The notes under the pieces: generated by a model
What the model was told of the DNA's origin: nothing
Databases searched by the model: none
Seen by the model: the letters and a program-made list of their open reading frames with translations, nothing else
Position numbers and translations under genes: made by a program
Part shown: positions 37,424 to 46,941 of the stretch, piece after piece
Numbering within the stretch: the stretch's first letter is position 1
How the letters are laid out: each line of letters opens with the position of its first letter
NCBI RefSeq assembly: GCF_027889715.1
Contig: NZ_JAPJZH010000007.1
Coordinates: 186,001 to 250,000, forward strand
DNA: 64,000 nt
Direction: 5' to 3'
Origin: Allohoeflea poritis
Lineage (GTDB): Bacteria > Pseudomonadota > Alphaproteobacteria > Rhizobiales > Rhizobiaceae

Positions 37424-38863
37424 TCACTCGCTGATGAGGCGCCGCAGGAGCTCGATCTCGTGGGAGAGCTTGGTGTCCTGCTCCAAAAGGTTCTCGATCT
37501 TGCGAACCGCGTGCAGCACCGTTGTGTGATCGCGGCCGCCGAAGCGCCGACCGATTTCCGGGAAGGAACGCGGCGTCATGGTCTTCGACAGGAACATGGC
37601 GATCTGGCGCGGTTTGACGATGGTGCGGGTGCGCCGGTTGGAGATCATCTCCTGACGCGAGACATTATAGTGGCGCGAGACGATGCGCTGGATATCCTCG
37701 ATGCGAACCCGCTTCGGCTCGCCGGCATTGACGAGATGGCCGAGAAGCTCGTCGACCCGGTCAATGGACAAAGACGGCTCGAACGAACGGCGGAACAGCA
37801 ACTGGTTGAAGGCGCCTTCCAGTTCCCGGCCGCTCGACGTGACGTGCCGCGCAACATGGGCGAGAATCTCGGTCGGAATGTCCAGCGAATAGTCTTCCTG
37901 CTGGGCGGCGGCAAGGCGGCGCTTGAGGATTTCAAGGCGCATCTCGTAGTCGGGCGCCTCGATCTCGATGGCAACGCCGCCCTGCAACCGGGAGCGGACC
38001 CGCGCATCGAGCGATTCCAGCTCCCAGGGTGCCCGGTCCGCCGCAACAACAACCTGACGGGCTGAATCCAGCAGCATATTGAGAAGATGACAGAATTCGT
38101 GCTGTATCGACTTGCCCTGCAGGAACTGCATGTCGTCGATAACGAGCAGGTCGATATTGCGCAGCGATTCCTTGAAGGAAAGCGCGTCATTGTCCCGGAT
38201 GGCCGTGGCAAAGCGCCACATGAAATATTCTGCCGTCAGATAGACGACGCGCGGCTTGCGCTCGCTCTCATTGGCCGCCAGGGCAATCGCCTGCAGCAGG
38301 TGGGTCTTGCCGAGGCCCACGCTGGAATGGATGAACAGGGGATTGAAGCGCACGGCGCTGCTGCCGGCCTCCGCGATCGTCTTCGCCGCAGCCAGGGCAA
38401 CACGGTTCGAAGCGCCCTCGACGAAGGAACTGAAGGAGTAACGCCCGTCGAGCGGCGAGCCGGAGACCGAGCCGGTTTCGACCGGACGCATCTGCGCCTT
38501 CTTCGACTTGGATCCCGGGTGCGGCACGGCGGCAGGCCGCGCCGATTGCGATCCGGGGCCCGTCGATTGCTGCACATCGGAGATTTCGGAGGACTGGATC
38601 AGCCGGTTGCCCCGCGTCGCGGAGCGCACAACGATTTCAACCTTGTTGATGTCGCTGTTTTCCTCAGCGAAGAGCTGCGTCAGAAGATCCAGATAGCGAT
38701 TGTTGATCCACGACCGCAGGAATGTCGTGGGTACTGAAAGACGAACAATGCTCTTTGATATGGATTCCAGTTTGAGCCGGCCGAACCAGCTTGAAAATAC
38801 GTCGGGACCGACCTGTGCCTTCAGCCGGGTCTGAACCCGCCCGAAGAGTACGTCATTCGCCAT
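37424..38863 (-). CDS. dnaA: Chromosomal replication initiator protein DnaA
   Basis: A 479-residue initiator. Domain I begins [20 protein letters not shown]; a Gly/Ser/Pro-rich domain II follows at about 110-150; the AAA+ domain has Walker [16 protein letters not shown] and Walker [14 protein letters not shown]; domain IV has the DNA-binding signature [15 protein letters not shown]. It opens the origin to start replication. ATG 38863 matches the length of rhizobial DnaA and has GGGGA upstream; ATGs at 38878 and 38974 would add 5 or 37 residues. It lies downstream of rpsT across a long spacer and ahead of dnaN and recF. Confidence 0.97.
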   Translation of the reverse strand: MANDVLFGRVQTRLKAQVGPDVFSSWFGRLKLESISKSIVRLSVPTTFLRSWINNRYLDLLTQLFAEENSDINKVEIVVRSATRGNRLIQSSEISDVQQSTGPGSQSARPAAVPHPGSKSKKAQMRPVETGSVSGSPLDGRYSFSSFVEGASNRVALAAAKTIAEAGSSAVRFNPLFIHSSVGLGKTHLLQAIALAANESERKPRVVYLTAEYFMWRFATAIRDNDALSFKESLRNIDLLVIDDMQFLQGKSIQHEFCHLLNMLLDSARQVVVAADRAPWELESLDARVRSRLQGGVAIEIEAPDYEMRLEILKRRLAAAQQEDYSLDIPTEILAHVARHVTSSGRELEGAFNQLLFRRSFEPSLSIDRVDELLGHLVNAGEPKRVRIEDIQRIVSRHYNVSRQEMISNRRTRTIVKPRQIAMFLSKTMTPRSFPEIGRRFGGRDHTTVLHAVRKIENLLEQDTKLSHEIELLRRLISE

Positions 38864-39270
38864 TCCTGATTTCCCCATCTCCGTCGGTGGATCGGCCTCG
38901 CCGGCAGGAGGTGGTGCATTGTCTCGCGATCGCCGCAAATCTGTGCGCACCTGTGCTCCTGATTGTCCCTGCATCTGGCCTTCTCCTGTATCGTTTTTAT
39001 TTGCGCCGGCCGAACGGCCGAACTTACTGTTCTACGTACAAACCCCAAACCCTACTGGAAGTGCTTCCCCTTTCCGTTTCCGTCCGTCGGACCGACAGAA
39101 CACGCATGGCGCTACGGATCGCCTTGCGTATCCTCCTCCCGGCAATATGCGCTGCCTCCAGAGCGTGCGCACAGATGTCCCCATGCCCGGGCTGGCGCCC
39201 GAACCACAACCGGGAAATTTTGATGAATCGTGCCGCAGAATGCGAACACTGCATTGAAGATGAAAACATC

Positions 39271-39295
39271 AAAACCGCCAAAGGATTTCGGCGGT
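39271..39295 (-). terminator. Rho-independent terminator (minus strand) between rpsT and dnaA
   Basis: On the minus strand ACCGCCGAAA pairs with TTTGGCGGT around a short loop and is followed by TTTTGATGTTTT. It lies over 400 bases past rpsT, whose own terminator is at 39681-39704, so it should end a separate transcript or attenuate one leading into dnaA. Confidence 0.65.
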
Positions 39296-39680
39296 CTCAC
39301 TATTCAAAACTAGCTGCTTGCGACCTCCATGCAGGCTCATTAAGGCAACGTTAACCGTCGAAGGTCAAGGCGCGTTCGGGAGGGAAATCGGCCGGATCGG
39401 TCCGCAGGTGCGATACGGCTCAAACGTGCATCCTGTGCGCCTTCCCGTAACGCATTTGGAATCAACAGCTTTTTGAGAAGGGACCGGAGAGTGTTGCCGA
39501 TTTGCAAAAAAATAAAAAAATTGATCTTGACTCGGAATTCGTCGAACCAGTTTTCCAATGGTCTACCAAAGAATTTTAATCCTCTCATAACCCATTGTTA
39601 TTTATAATAATTACTTGTCCCGCATTTACTAGACGACCGGTCTATTATTACAAAGATATTACAGTCCGGAATTGAATCGC

Positions 39681-39704
39681 AAAAGCCCGACCAACGGCCA
39701 GGCT
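39681..39704 (-). terminator. Rho-independent terminator of rpsT
   Basis: On the minus strand a nine-pair stem (AGCCTGGCC with GGTCGGGCT, two wobble pairs) with a GTT loop is followed by TTTTGCG. It lies 28 bases after the rpsT stop codon. Confidence 0.75.
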
Positions 39705-39731
39705 CAACACGCATTCGCTAAATATCTGCAA

Positions 39732-39998
39732 TTAGGCGCTGATTGCCTTTACGCGCTTGGCCAGACGCGAAACTTTCCGCGAGGCCGTGTTGCGGTGAAT
39801 AACACCTTTGGTTGCCGCGCGCATCAATTCCGGCTGTGCCTGCTTGAATGCCTCGGCCGCCGCATCCTTGTCACCGGATGCAATCGCTTCCTCGACCTTG
39901 CGGATGAATCCGCGCATCCGCGAGCGGCGTGCCTTGTTTACTTCCGTTCGCCGGGCGATCTTGCGGGTCGCCTTTTTCGCCGACACTGTGTTGGCCAT
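39732..39998 (-). CDS. rpsT: 30S ribosomal protein S20
   Basis: An 88-residue, strongly basic helical protein with the S20 pattern: [20 protein letters not shown] at the start and [20 protein letters not shown] at the end. S20 binds 16S rRNA early in 30S assembly. A purine-rich ribosome site (AGAGAGAAG) precedes the ATG. It has terminators on both sides, so it is a single-gene transcript. The rpsT-dnaA neighbourhood is typical of rhizobia. Confidence 0.97.
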   Translation of the reverse strand: MANTVSAKKATRKIARRTEVNKARRSRMRGFIRKVEEAIASGDKDAAAEAFKQAQPELMRAATKGVIHRNTASRKVSRLAKRVKAISA

Positions 39999-40076
39999 CT
40001 ACTTCTCTCTTTGCGTTCGTACTCGCCCCATATCCTCGTGCCAGGTTTGCCAACCCGCAAATGAAACGACAGGAGC

Positions 40077-40107
40077 AGAAAAAATTACGGTGGCCGCCGG
40101 GGCCACC
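40077..40107 (-). terminator. Rho-independent terminator of the enoyl-CoA hydratase gene
   Basis: On the minus strand a perfect seven-base stem, GGTGGCC and GGCCACC with a five-base loop, is followed by GTAATTTTTT. It lies 40 bases past the hydratase stop and upstream of rpsT. Confidence 0.85.
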
Positions 40108-40146
40108 AAATCCGTGCCGGGCATATAGCCGGAAAGTGTGGTGCCG

Positions 40147-40920
40147 TCAACGGTTCTTGAACTGCGCCTGGCGTTTCTCCGCGAAGGCGGCCATGCCTTC
40201 CTTCTGATCTTCGGTCGCGAACAGCGAATGGAAGAGGCGCCGTTCGAAACGGATCCCTTCCGCCAACGTGAGCTCGTAAGACCGATTGACGCTTTCCTTG
40301 GCCATGATCACCGATGGCTGGGAGAAACCCGCGATCTTCTCGGCGGCCTTGATCGCCGTTTCGATCAGCTCGGTCGCGGGCACGACGCGGGCGACAAGCC
40401 CGGACCGTTCCGCCTCGTCCGCATCCATCATGCGCCCGGTCAGACACAGATCCATGGCCTTGGCCTTTCCGACGGCGCGGGTCAGGCGCTGCGTGCCGCC
40501 CATGCCCGGGATTGTGCCCAGGGTAATTTCCGGCTGGCCGAATTTTGCCGTGTCGGCCGCGATGATGAAGTCGCACATCATGGCGAGTTCGCAGCCACCG
40601 CCGAGCGCATAGCCCGCAACGGCGGCAATCATCGGCTTGCGCACGGTGCCGACCTTGTCCCAGCCGCCAATGAAATCGCCCATATAGGCTTCGACGAAAT
40701 CGAGACTCTGCATTTCCTTGATATCGGCGCCCGCTGCGAACGCCTTTTCCGATCCGGTGATGACGATGGCGCCGATCTTGGCATCCGCGTCGAAGGCCCG
40801 CGCCGCTTCGAGCAGTTCGGCCATCAATTTCGCGTTGAGCGCGTTCAGCGCCTTCGGCCTGTCCAGCGTGACGAGGCCGACGCCGCCGCGGGTTTCCACC
40901 TTGATGCACTCATATGCCAT
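40147..40920 (-). CDS. Enoyl-CoA hydratase
   Basis: A 257-residue crotonase-fold enzyme. The oxyanion-hole segments are [11 protein letters not shown] and [13 protein letters not shown], with the catalytic Glu residues expected in GGCELAM and [19 protein letters not shown]. It hydrates 2-enoyl-CoA to 3-hydroxyacyl-CoA in fatty acid beta-oxidation. It lies between mutM and rpsT on the minus strand, a conserved rhizobial arrangement, and ends at its own terminator. Confidence 0.93.
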   Translation of the reverse strand: MAYECIKVETRGGVGLVTLDRPKALNALNAKLMAELLEAARAFDADAKIGAIVITGSEKAFAAGADIKEMQSLDFVEAYMGDFIGGWDKVGTVRKPMIAAVAGYALGGGCELAMMCDFIIAADTAKFGQPEITLGTIPGMGGTQRLTRAVGKAKAMDLCLTGRMMDADEAERSGLVARVVPATELIETAIKAAEKIAGFSQPSVIMAKESVNRSYELTLAEGIRFERRLFHSLFATEDQKEGMAAFAEKRQAQFKNR

Positions 40921-40958
40921 GTTCGATTTCCTTCCGTTGGTATTTCGCTTTCAGCCAC

Positions 40959-41849
40959 TCAGCGCTGGCAGGCCGGGCAATGAAATGTCGAACGGCCGCT
41001 TTGCATAATGCGGCGGATCGTTCCACCGCATCCTTCCCGCCGGCAGGCTTCTCCTTCGCGATCATACGCGTTGAACGTATGCTGGAAATAGCCGAGCGTG
41101 CCGTCCGCCTGCCGGTGATCGCGCAAGGACGAGCCGCCTGCCTCGATGGCCGCCGCGATCACGCTGCGAACCGCGGTTGTCAGGTCCTCAAGCCGAGCGA
41201 CTGGGGCGCCCGAGCGGGCCACAAGCGAGCCGGCGGTGCGCCGCGGTGAAAGATGCGCCAGCCAAAGCGCCTCGCAGACATAGATATTGCCGAGGCCGGC
41301 AATGATCCGCTGGTCCAGCAGAGCTGCCTTCAGCGGCGCCTTCCTGCCTGCAAATCTGCGCGCCAGGTAATCGGCGTTGAGCGCGTTGCCATGCGGCTCG
41401 ACACCGAGATCGCGGATCAGCGGATGATTGTCCAGCTCGCCATCGCCGGCAAGCAGCATGAAGCCGAAACGGCGGGGATCATTATAAATGACACGCGCCT
41501 TGCCGTTCGGCCCGTCCACATGAAAGACGATATGATCGTGCTTTTCATCCTTGCTGCGGTCGTGGTGAAACTGTCCCGGCCGGTCCTTCAGATCATCGCG
41601 GTCAATATAATAGGAGCCGGACATGCCGAGATGCGAGATCAGCACGGCACCATCATCAAGACAGATGAGCAGATATTTCGCCCGGCGCCGCAGCGACACA
41701 ATCCGGCGGCCCTCCATACGCGCCGCGAAGCGGTCGGGAAACGGAAAACGCAGATCGGCCCGGCGCTGCTCCAGCCGGTGCAGGGTGGCACCTTCCATTG
41801 CCGGCAGCAGGCCGCGACGAACGGTTTCGACTTCAGGCAGTTCGGGCAT
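40959..41849 (-). CDS. mutM: Formamidopyrimidine-DNA glycosylase (Fpg/MutM)
   Basis: A 296-residue base-excision glycosylase. The catalytic N terminus (M)[13 protein letters not shown] is present, with Lys in the RRRAKYLLI beta-hairpin, [23 protein letters not shown] for the helix-two-turn-helix and a C-terminal four-Cys zinc finger ([12 protein letters not shown] ... [10 protein letters not shown]). It removes 8-oxoguanine and nicks the abasic site. It lies 38 bases before the hydratase gene and is divergent from ubiE. Confidence 0.97.
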   Translation of the reverse strand: MPELPEVETVRRGLLPAMEGATLHRLEQRRADLRFPFPDRFAARMEGRRIVSLRRRAKYLLICLDDGAVLISHLGMSGSYYIDRDDLKDRPGQFHHDRSKDEKHDHIVFHVDGPNGKARVIYNDPRRFGFMLLAGDGELDNHPLIRDLGVEPHGNALNADYLARRFAGRKAPLKAALLDQRIIAGLGNIYVCEALWLAHLSPRRTAGSLVARSGAPVARLEDLTTAVRSVIAAAIEAGGSSLRDHRQADGTLGYFQHTFNAYDREGEACRREGCGGTIRRIMQSGRSTFHCPACQR

Positions 41850-41991
41850 GGGCCTCGGGCGCGTTGGCTTTTGTTTCGACTTGACCTATAAGCGGCGCGA
41901 CTTTGCCGCACCGCGATACAGGTGAGCCTGATAGCGCATCTTGGCGCGTTAGGCTATTGTTCCCGCCGAATTGAGTACCGGAGTTCTCTTG

Positions 41992-42768
41992 ATGTCTCAG
42001 ACGCGCACATCCGCAGCCGGCGGCATGGAAACCTCCTACGGTTTCAGGCAAGTCGACGAAGGCGAAAAGCAGGGCATGGTCAACGACGTTTTCCATGGCG
42101 TCGCGCGCCGCTACGACATCATGAACGACGTGATGTCGCTGGGCATGCACCGGGCCTGGAAGGACGCCATGGTCAGCGCCCTCAATCCGGGCAAGAGCAG
42201 CGCATACCGGGTACTCGACGTCGCCGGCGGCACCGGCGACATCGCGTTCCGCATCATCGAGGAATCGCGGCGGCTGGCCCATGCGACCATTCTCGACATC
42301 AACGGCTCGATGCTCGAGGTCGGCCGCCAGCGGGCTCAAAAGCGCAGGCTCGAGGACAATCTGACCTTTGTCGAAGCCAATGCCGAGGATCTGCCGTTCG
42401 ACGACGACAGTTTCGACGCCTATACGATCGCCTTTGGCATCCGCAACGTGCCGCGCATCGATCTGGCGCTCAGGGAAGCGGCACGGGTGCTCAGGCGCGG
42501 CGGGCGTTTCCTGTGCCTGGAGTTTTCCGACGTGGACCTTCCACTTTTGGAAAAAATCTACGACGCCTGGTCGTTCAAAGCGATCCCGCAATTCGGCCGG
42601 GCGATTACCGGCGACAGCGAACCCTACCGCTATCTGGTCGAATCGATCCGCAAGTTCCCCAACCAGCAGGATTTTGCCGCCATGATCGAAGCGGCCGACC
42701 TGTCGCGGGTCAAATGGACCAACTATACCGGCGGCGTCGCCGCGCTTCATTCCGCCTGGAAACTCTAG
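41992..42768 (+). CDS. ubiE: Ubiquinone/menaquinone C-methyltransferase UbiE
   Basis: A 258-residue SAM methyltransferase with the UbiE signatures [18 protein letters not shown], motif [14 protein letters not shown], and [20 protein letters not shown]; the fold ends in [14 protein letters not shown]. It makes the C-methylation step from DDMQH2 to DMQH2 in ubiquinone synthesis. ATG 41992 follows GGAG at good spacing; an upstream in-frame start at 41971 is unlikely. It is divergent from mutM and leads ubiE-ubiB-coaBC on the plus strand. Confidence 0.96.
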   Translation: MSQTRTSAAGGMETSYGFRQVDEGEKQGMVNDVFHGVARRYDIMNDVMSLGMHRAWKDAMVSALNPGKSSAYRVLDVAGGTGDIAFRIIEESRRLAHATILDINGSMLEVGRQRAQKRRLEDNLTFVEANAEDLPFDDDSFDAYTIAFGIRNVPRIDLALREAARVLRRGGRFLCLEFSDVDLPLLEKIYDAWSFKAIPQFGRAITGDSEPYRYLVESIRKFPNQQDFAAMIEAADLSRVKWTNYTGGVAALHSAWKL

Positions 42769-42792
42769 AGCAAGACGGGCGGCGGGCCGATC

Positions 42793-44364
42793 ATGAACAG
42801 TTTCTTCGCCTATCTTCGACTGATGCGTGCCGGCTGGGTGATGGCCCGCGAGGGCGTCATTGCCTCGCTTCCGGCCGACGGGCTGCAAGGGCCGGCACTG
42901 GCGGCCCACAGGCTGGCAACCGCGCTGGCGCGGCGCAAGTCGCAGCAGGCCGACCGGGCGGAACGGCTGGCACGCGCCGTCGAGCGGCTCGGCCCGTCCT
43001 ATGTCAAGCTCGGCCAGTTCCTCGCAACGCGTCCGGATGTCGTCGGCCGCTCACTGGCGCGGGATCTTTCCCTGCTGCAGGACCGCATGGACACCTTCTC
43101 CATGGATGCCGCCAGGGCGCGCATCGTCGAATCCGTCGGCCGCCCGGTGGAAGAGCTCTACAGCACGTTCGATGCACCGATTGCGGCCGCCTCGATCGCC
43201 CAGGTTCACCCGGCCGAGGTCAGCGACGATGCCGGAACACGTAAGGTCGCGGTCAAGGTCGTGCGTCCCGGCATCCGCAAGCGGTTCTATCGCGATCTCG
43301 ACTCCTTCTATCTCGTGGCCCACATGGCCGAGCGACTTTCGCCGGCCTCGCGGCGGCTAAGACCTGTCGATGTCGCACGCACGCTGGAACAGACTACCAA
43401 GATCGAGATGGATTTCCGTCTCGAGGCGGCGGCGCTTTCGGAGCTTGCGGAAAACACGCGCGACGATCCCGGTTTCCGCGTGCCGGCAGTGGACTGGGAG
43501 CGCACCGGGCGCGACATCGTCACCATGGAGTGGATCGACGGCATCAAGATCGCCGATCTCGAAGCGCTCAAGGCCGCCGGGCACGATCTCGACCATCTCG
43601 CGGAGATCCTGATCCAGTCGTTCCTGCGGCATACGCTGCGAGACGGCTTCTTCCACGCCGACATGCATCAGGGCAATCTGTTCGTCGATGCTTCCGGCAC
43701 CATCGTCGCGGTCGACATGGGTATCGTCGGACGGCTCGGAAAGAAGGAGCGTCGCTTCCTGGCGGAGATTCTCTACGGCTTCATCCGGCGTGACTATCGC
43801 CGCGTTGCCGAGGTGCATTTCGAAGCCGGCTATGTTCCGGCCCATCACGATGTCGCCAGTTTCGCCCAGGCAATCCGTGCGATCGGCGAGCCGATCCACG
43901 GCCAGTCGGCGGAAACCATCTCGATGGCGAAGCTCCTGACGCTGCTCTTCGAAGTGACCGAGCTCTTCGACATGCAGACGCGACCGGAGCTGATCATGCT
44001 GCAAAAGACCATGGTCGTCGTGGAAGGCGTGGCGCGGCTGCTCAATCCGCACTTCAATATGTGGAAGGCGTCGGAACCGGTTGTCGGCGACTGGATCGCC
44101 CGCAATCTCGGTCCTGCCCGCGTCGTCACGGATATCAAGGACGGGCTGGGCGCCGCAGTGCGGCTGGCCGAGCAGGCGCCGGTGCTGGCGGTGCGGGCGG
44201 AACGCCTGTCGCAGGAACTCGATGAAATGGCGCGCGAAGGTCTGCGCTTCGATCCGGGCACTGCCGAGGCCATCGGCAAGGCCGAGGCACGCCATTCACG
44301 GTCCGGCCGGATTGCTCTTTGGGTGATTGCATTGACTGCAATCTACATTGCGTTTCAGTTGTAA
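42793..44364 (+). CDS. ubiB: Ubiquinone biosynthesis protein UbiB (atypical kinase/ATPase)
   Basis: A 523-residue ABC1/ADCK-family protein. It has the UbiB-specific KXGQ motif in SYVKLGQFLATRP, the Ala-rich loop in AAASIAQVHPAEV, kinase-like segments VAVKVVRPGI and FFHADMHQGNLF, VAVDMGIVGRL as the metal-binding motif, and a C-terminal membrane helix (about 503-522). It supports ubiquinone hydroxylation steps at the inner membrane. It starts 24 bases after ubiE. Confidence 0.95.
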   Translation: MNSFFAYLRLMRAGWVMAREGVIASLPADGLQGPALAAHRLATALARRKSQQADRAERLARAVERLGPSYVKLGQFLATRPDVVGRSLARDLSLLQDRMDTFSMDAARARIVESVGRPVEELYSTFDAPIAAASIAQVHPAEVSDDAGTRKVAVKVVRPGIRKRFYRDLDSFYLVAHMAERLSPASRRLRPVDVARTLEQTTKIEMDFRLEAAALSELAENTRDDPGFRVPAVDWERTGRDIVTMEWIDGIKIADLEALKAAGHDLDHLAEILIQSFLRHTLRDGFFHADMHQGNLFVDASGTIVAVDMGIVGRLGKKERRFLAEILYGFIRRDYRRVAEVHFEAGYVPAHHDVASFAQAIRAIGEPIHGQSAETISMAKLLTLLFEVTELFDMQTRPELIMLQKTMVVVEGVARLLNPHFNMWKASEPVVGDWIARNLGPARVVTDIKDGLGAAVRLAEQAPVLAVRAERLSQELDEMAREGLRFDPGTAEAIGKAEARHSRSGRIALWVIALTAIYIAFQL

Positions 44365-44414
44365 TTTGATTTCATTGCTATCAATCTGCTAGGCTGCATG
44401 GCAAGGAGACCGCC

Positions 44415-45809
44415 ATGGCCAGCATCACCATACGCAATCTCGACGAGGCCACGAAACAGGCGCTGCGCGAGCGCGCCGCCCGCAACGGCCGCTCGATGGA
44501 AGAGGAGGTGCGGCACCTCCTGCGCCATACGGCCACACCGGCATCCATGTCTGCGGATGAAACGGCCAGGCCTGAACCTGCGAGCGGCAATGCGGCACTT
44601 GCCGGCAGGCAGATTCTGCTGATCATCACCGGCGGCATCGCCGCCTACAAGTCGCTCGACCTCATCCGCCGGCTGCGCGAACGCGGCGCCGCGGTGCGTC
44701 CCGTCATGACAAGAGGCGCCATGGAGTTCGTTACGCCGCTTGCGGTCGGCGCGCTTGCCGCCGACCGGGTCTTTACCGAACTCTTCTCGCGCGAGGACGA
44801 GCAGGATGTGGGCCATATCCGGCTGGCGCGCGGCGCCGATCTCGTGCTGGTCGCCCCGGCGACCGCCGATTTCATCGCCAAAATGGCGCAGGGGATGGCC
44901 GACGACCTTGCCTCCACGATCGTGCTGGCCAGCGACCGGCCGATCCTGATTGCGCCGGCAATGAACCCGGTCATGTGGCAAGCGCCCGCGCTACAGCGCA
45001 ATATGCGGCAGGTGCGCGAGGACGGCGTTCACGTCATCGGACCAATGCGCGGCGAGATGGCCGAAAGCGGCGAAGCAGGTCTCGGACGCATGGCCGAGCC
45101 GCTCGATATCGTGGCCGCTGCCACGCACTTGCTCGACGACCGCCCGCGACCGCTTGCCGGAAAAACCGCCATCGTCACATCGGGGCCGACCCATGAACCG
45201 ATCGATCCGGTCCGCTACATCGCCAACCGCTCATCCGGCAAGCAGGGCCACGCCATTGCGGCGGAATTGGCGGCGCTCGGCGCGCGGGTGACGCTGGTTT
45301 CCGGCCCGGTCACCATAGCCGACCCGCAGGGAGTGGCGACGGTGCATGTCGAAAGCGCCCGAGAGATGCTCGATGCCGTCGAGCAATTGTTGCCTGCCGA
45401 CATCGCGGTCATGGTAGCGGCCGTCGCCGACTGGCGCGCGGCCGGCGAGGCGGGCGAAAAGATCAAGAAGAAGCCGGGCAAGGCACCGCCGCCACTGAAG
45501 CTGACTGAGAATCCGGACATCCTCAGGACGGTCGGCCATCACGGCAAGCGCCCGACACTTGTCGTCGGCTTTGCCGCCGAGACCCAGAACCTCATCGACA
45601 ATGCGAAGGCCAAACTGGAACGCAAGGGCGCCGATTTCATCGTCGCCAATGACGTCTCACCGGAAACCGGCGTCATGGGCGGCGACCGGAACCGGGTGCG
45701 CATCGTATCGGCCAAGGGCGTCGATGACTGGCCGGAGATGGACAAACAGTCGGTCGCAGCGCGGCTGGCAGGGGAGATCGCTCGCCGGCTTCAGACCGCG
45801 ATCGCCTGA
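44415..45809 (+). CDS. coaBC: CoaBC (phosphopantothenoylcysteine synthetase/decarboxylase) with an N-terminal FitA-like antitoxin domain
   Basis: A 464-residue fusion. Residues 1-40 (ASITIRNLDEATKQALRERA then ARNGRSMEEEVRHLLRHT) are a ribbon-helix-helix FitA/VapB-type antitoxin domain. A Pro/Ala-rich linker leads to the CoaC decarboxylase (ILLIITGGIAAYKSLDLIRR, PAMNPVMW) and then CoaB ligase (VTSGPTHEPIDPVRYIANRS, SSGKQGHAIAAEL, KKKPGKAPPPLKLTENPDIL). The enzyme makes 4'-phosphopantetheine from 4'-phosphopantothenate and cysteine. The frame is open throughout. ATG 44547 could serve as an internal start for CoaBC alone but lacks a ribosome site. No FitB/VapC toxin is adjacent. The 3' end overlaps the convergent amidotransferase by 19 bases. 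Confidence 0.95.
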   Translation: MASITIRNLDEATKQALRERAARNGRSMEEEVRHLLRHTATPASMSADETARPEPASGNAALAGRQILLIITGGIAAYKSLDLIRRLRERGAAVRPVMTRGAMEFVTPLAVGALAADRVFTELFSREDEQDVGHIRLARGADLVLVAPATADFIAKMAQGMADDLASTIVLASDRPILIAPAMNPVMWQAPALQRNMRQVREDGVHVIGPMRGEMAESGEAGLGRMAEPLDIVAAATHLLDDRPRPLAGKTAIVTSGPTHEPIDPVRYIANRSSGKQGHAIAAELAALGARVTLVSGPVTIADPQGVATVHVESAREMLDAVEQLLPADIAVMVAAVADWRAAGEAGEKIKKKPGKAPPPLKLTENPDILRTVGHHGKRPTLVVGFAAETQNLIDNAKAKLERKGADFIVANDVSPETGVMGGDRNRVRIVSAKGVDDWPEMDKQSVAARLAGEIARRLQTAIA

Positions 45810-46597
45810 ACCGCGCCCGACGGGTCGAACGGCTCGACCGCAACTCCGCGATCGCTGACCGTCACGAAGCTGCCCGACGGGATTTCAGACCAGCGGCCGG
45901 CATCCTCATCGAACGGTTCGGACACCAGGCAGTGCCCGTCGCCGGTCAGCGGACACATGGCGCCGGAATAGAGCGTCGGCGCATGGCGGTCGGTGGCGTA
46001 GCGTACACAGTAGAGCGCCCTCCCGTCGCTCAACGCCGCGGTAAAGCGGATCAGCGGCCTGATTCCAAGCGCAATCGCTTCACGCAACACGAAGCCAAGC
46101 GCTGCCTCCAAGGCCAGTTTCGGGTTTTTCTCCAGCCCGAATTCAAGCGCCAGCAGAAACAGGAGCTCGGAATCCGTCGAACCTTTGCGCTCGCCATAGA
46201 GCGCATCGTCCAGCCGCGCTTCGAGCCGCCGTTCGAGGCGCTCGAAATCGCCAAGCTGCCCGTTGTGCATGAACGACCAGCGGCCGTGTACGAAGGGATG
46301 GCAGTTGTCTCTGGTGGTTCGCCCCGCCGTGGAGGCGCGCACATGGGCGAGGAACAGGCCGGAGCCGATCTGCCGGGCCAGCGAGCGCAGATTGTCGTCC
46401 GACCAGGCCGGCAGGATGTCACGGTAGTGTCCGGGCTCGTCGCGCTCGCCATACCAGGCGATGCCGAAGCCGTCGCCATTCGTCGCCGTCTTTGCCTCCG
46501 TGGCACATTGCGACTGGTCGATCAGGGAATGGGCGGGAGAGGTGATCAGGTCCTCGAGGAAACGGCGACGACCGCGATAGGCAACCCAGCGGCACAT
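45791..46597 (-). CDS. Class II glutamine amidotransferase-like protein
   Basis: A 268-residue protein with the N-terminal nucleophile Cys2 (MCRWVAYRG) and the GATase-II features DGFGIAWYG, FLAHVRASTAG and FMHNGQLGDF, resembling YafJ/EgtC. Such enzymes hydrolyse glutamine or gamma-glutamyl amides. EgtC acts in ergothioneine synthesis, but no egtB/egtD is adjacent, so the role is open. It converges with coaBC and precedes, on the same strand, the stop of nothing else. Confidence 0.85.
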   Translation of the reverse strand: MCRWVAYRGRRRFLEDLITSPAHSLIDQSQCATEAKTATNGDGFGIAWYGERDEPGHYRDILPAWSDDNLRSLARQIGSGLFLAHVRASTAGRTTRDNCHPFVHGRWSFMHNGQLGDFERLERRLEARLDDALYGERKGSTDSELLFLLALEFGLEKNPKLALEAALGFVLREAIALGIRPLIRFTAALSDGRALYCVRYATDRHAPTLYSGAMCPLTGDGHCLVSEPFDEDAGRWSEIPSGSFVTVSDRGVAVEPFDPSGAVQAIAV

Positions 46598-46631
46598 GGT
46601 TTCAGCACCCTCCCCTTTTGCCGGCGGAACC

Positions 46632-46847
46632 TCAGCCGTTCCGGTTGTGCATGCGGTGATGCATGGCGTTGATCATGCGGCTCGCCGTCTTCTCGAACAG
46701 GAAGGGCAGAAAGGCGTGCACGAAGGCGGCACAGGAGGCGAGGAAGAGCCGCCCGGAGAATCCGGCTGCAAAGCGCATGTGCTCGAAATAGGTCTCGTCG
46801 ACCGACTGCGGGTGTTCGGTGAACAGTCTCGTGACGGGTGTCGCCAT
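46632..46847 (-). CDS. Small DUF6356-like membrane-associated protein
   Basis: A 71-residue protein with the N terminus ATPVTRLFTEHPQSVDETYF and a hydrophobic middle (about 30-50, RLFLASCAAFVHAFLPFLF), then a His-rich tail. It resembles a small rhizobial family I know as DUF6356, of unknown function. AGGG precedes ATG 46847 at good spacing; ATG 46853 is a second option. It is divergent from the Lrp gene and upstream of the amidotransferase, 34 bases from it, so these two may share a promoter controlled by the Lrp operators. Confidence 0.7.
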   Translation of the reverse strand: MATPVTRLFTEHPQSVDETYFEHMRFAAGFSGRLFLASCAAFVHAFLPFLFEKTASRMINAMHHRMHNRNG

Positions 46848-46903
46848 TGTCATATCCCTTCGCTGGCCTTCTTGATTTGCGTCCATCGTAACGCCAATAG
46901 GCC

Positions 46904-46916
46904 GGGATATGTTCCC
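46904..46916. promoter_or_regulatory. Candidate Lrp/AsnC operator, distal copy
   Basis: GGGATATGTTCCC, a near-palindrome with GGGA/TCCC arms, 57 bases from the small-protein ATG. A second related palindrome lies with its centre about 40 bases away, roughly four helical turns, so an Lrp octamer could bind both on one face. Confidence 0.6.
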
Positions 46917-46941
46917 AATAATTCTGTTATTTCGCCTAAAA

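Larger units (their letters stand above)
38864..39731. other. Long rpsT-dnaA spacer with AT-rich core
   Basis: About 870 bases, of which 38864-38974 could be extra dnaA coding sequence. The rest shows no gene. It contains a strongly AT-rich core (about 39505-39660), the rpsT terminator at its right end and a second minus-strand terminator at 39271-39295, so a short independent transcript could lie between them. An inverted repeat TAGAC-N5-GTCTA sits at 39630-39644. I found no good match to a DnaA box (TTATCCACA), so calling it an origin is not supported by sequence alone. Confidence 0.6.

Noticed and set aside
38975-39731. Chromosomal origin at dnaA
   Set aside because: AT-rich sequence is present but no convincing cluster of TTATCCACA-type boxes was seen, and in several rhizobia the origin lies elsewhere.
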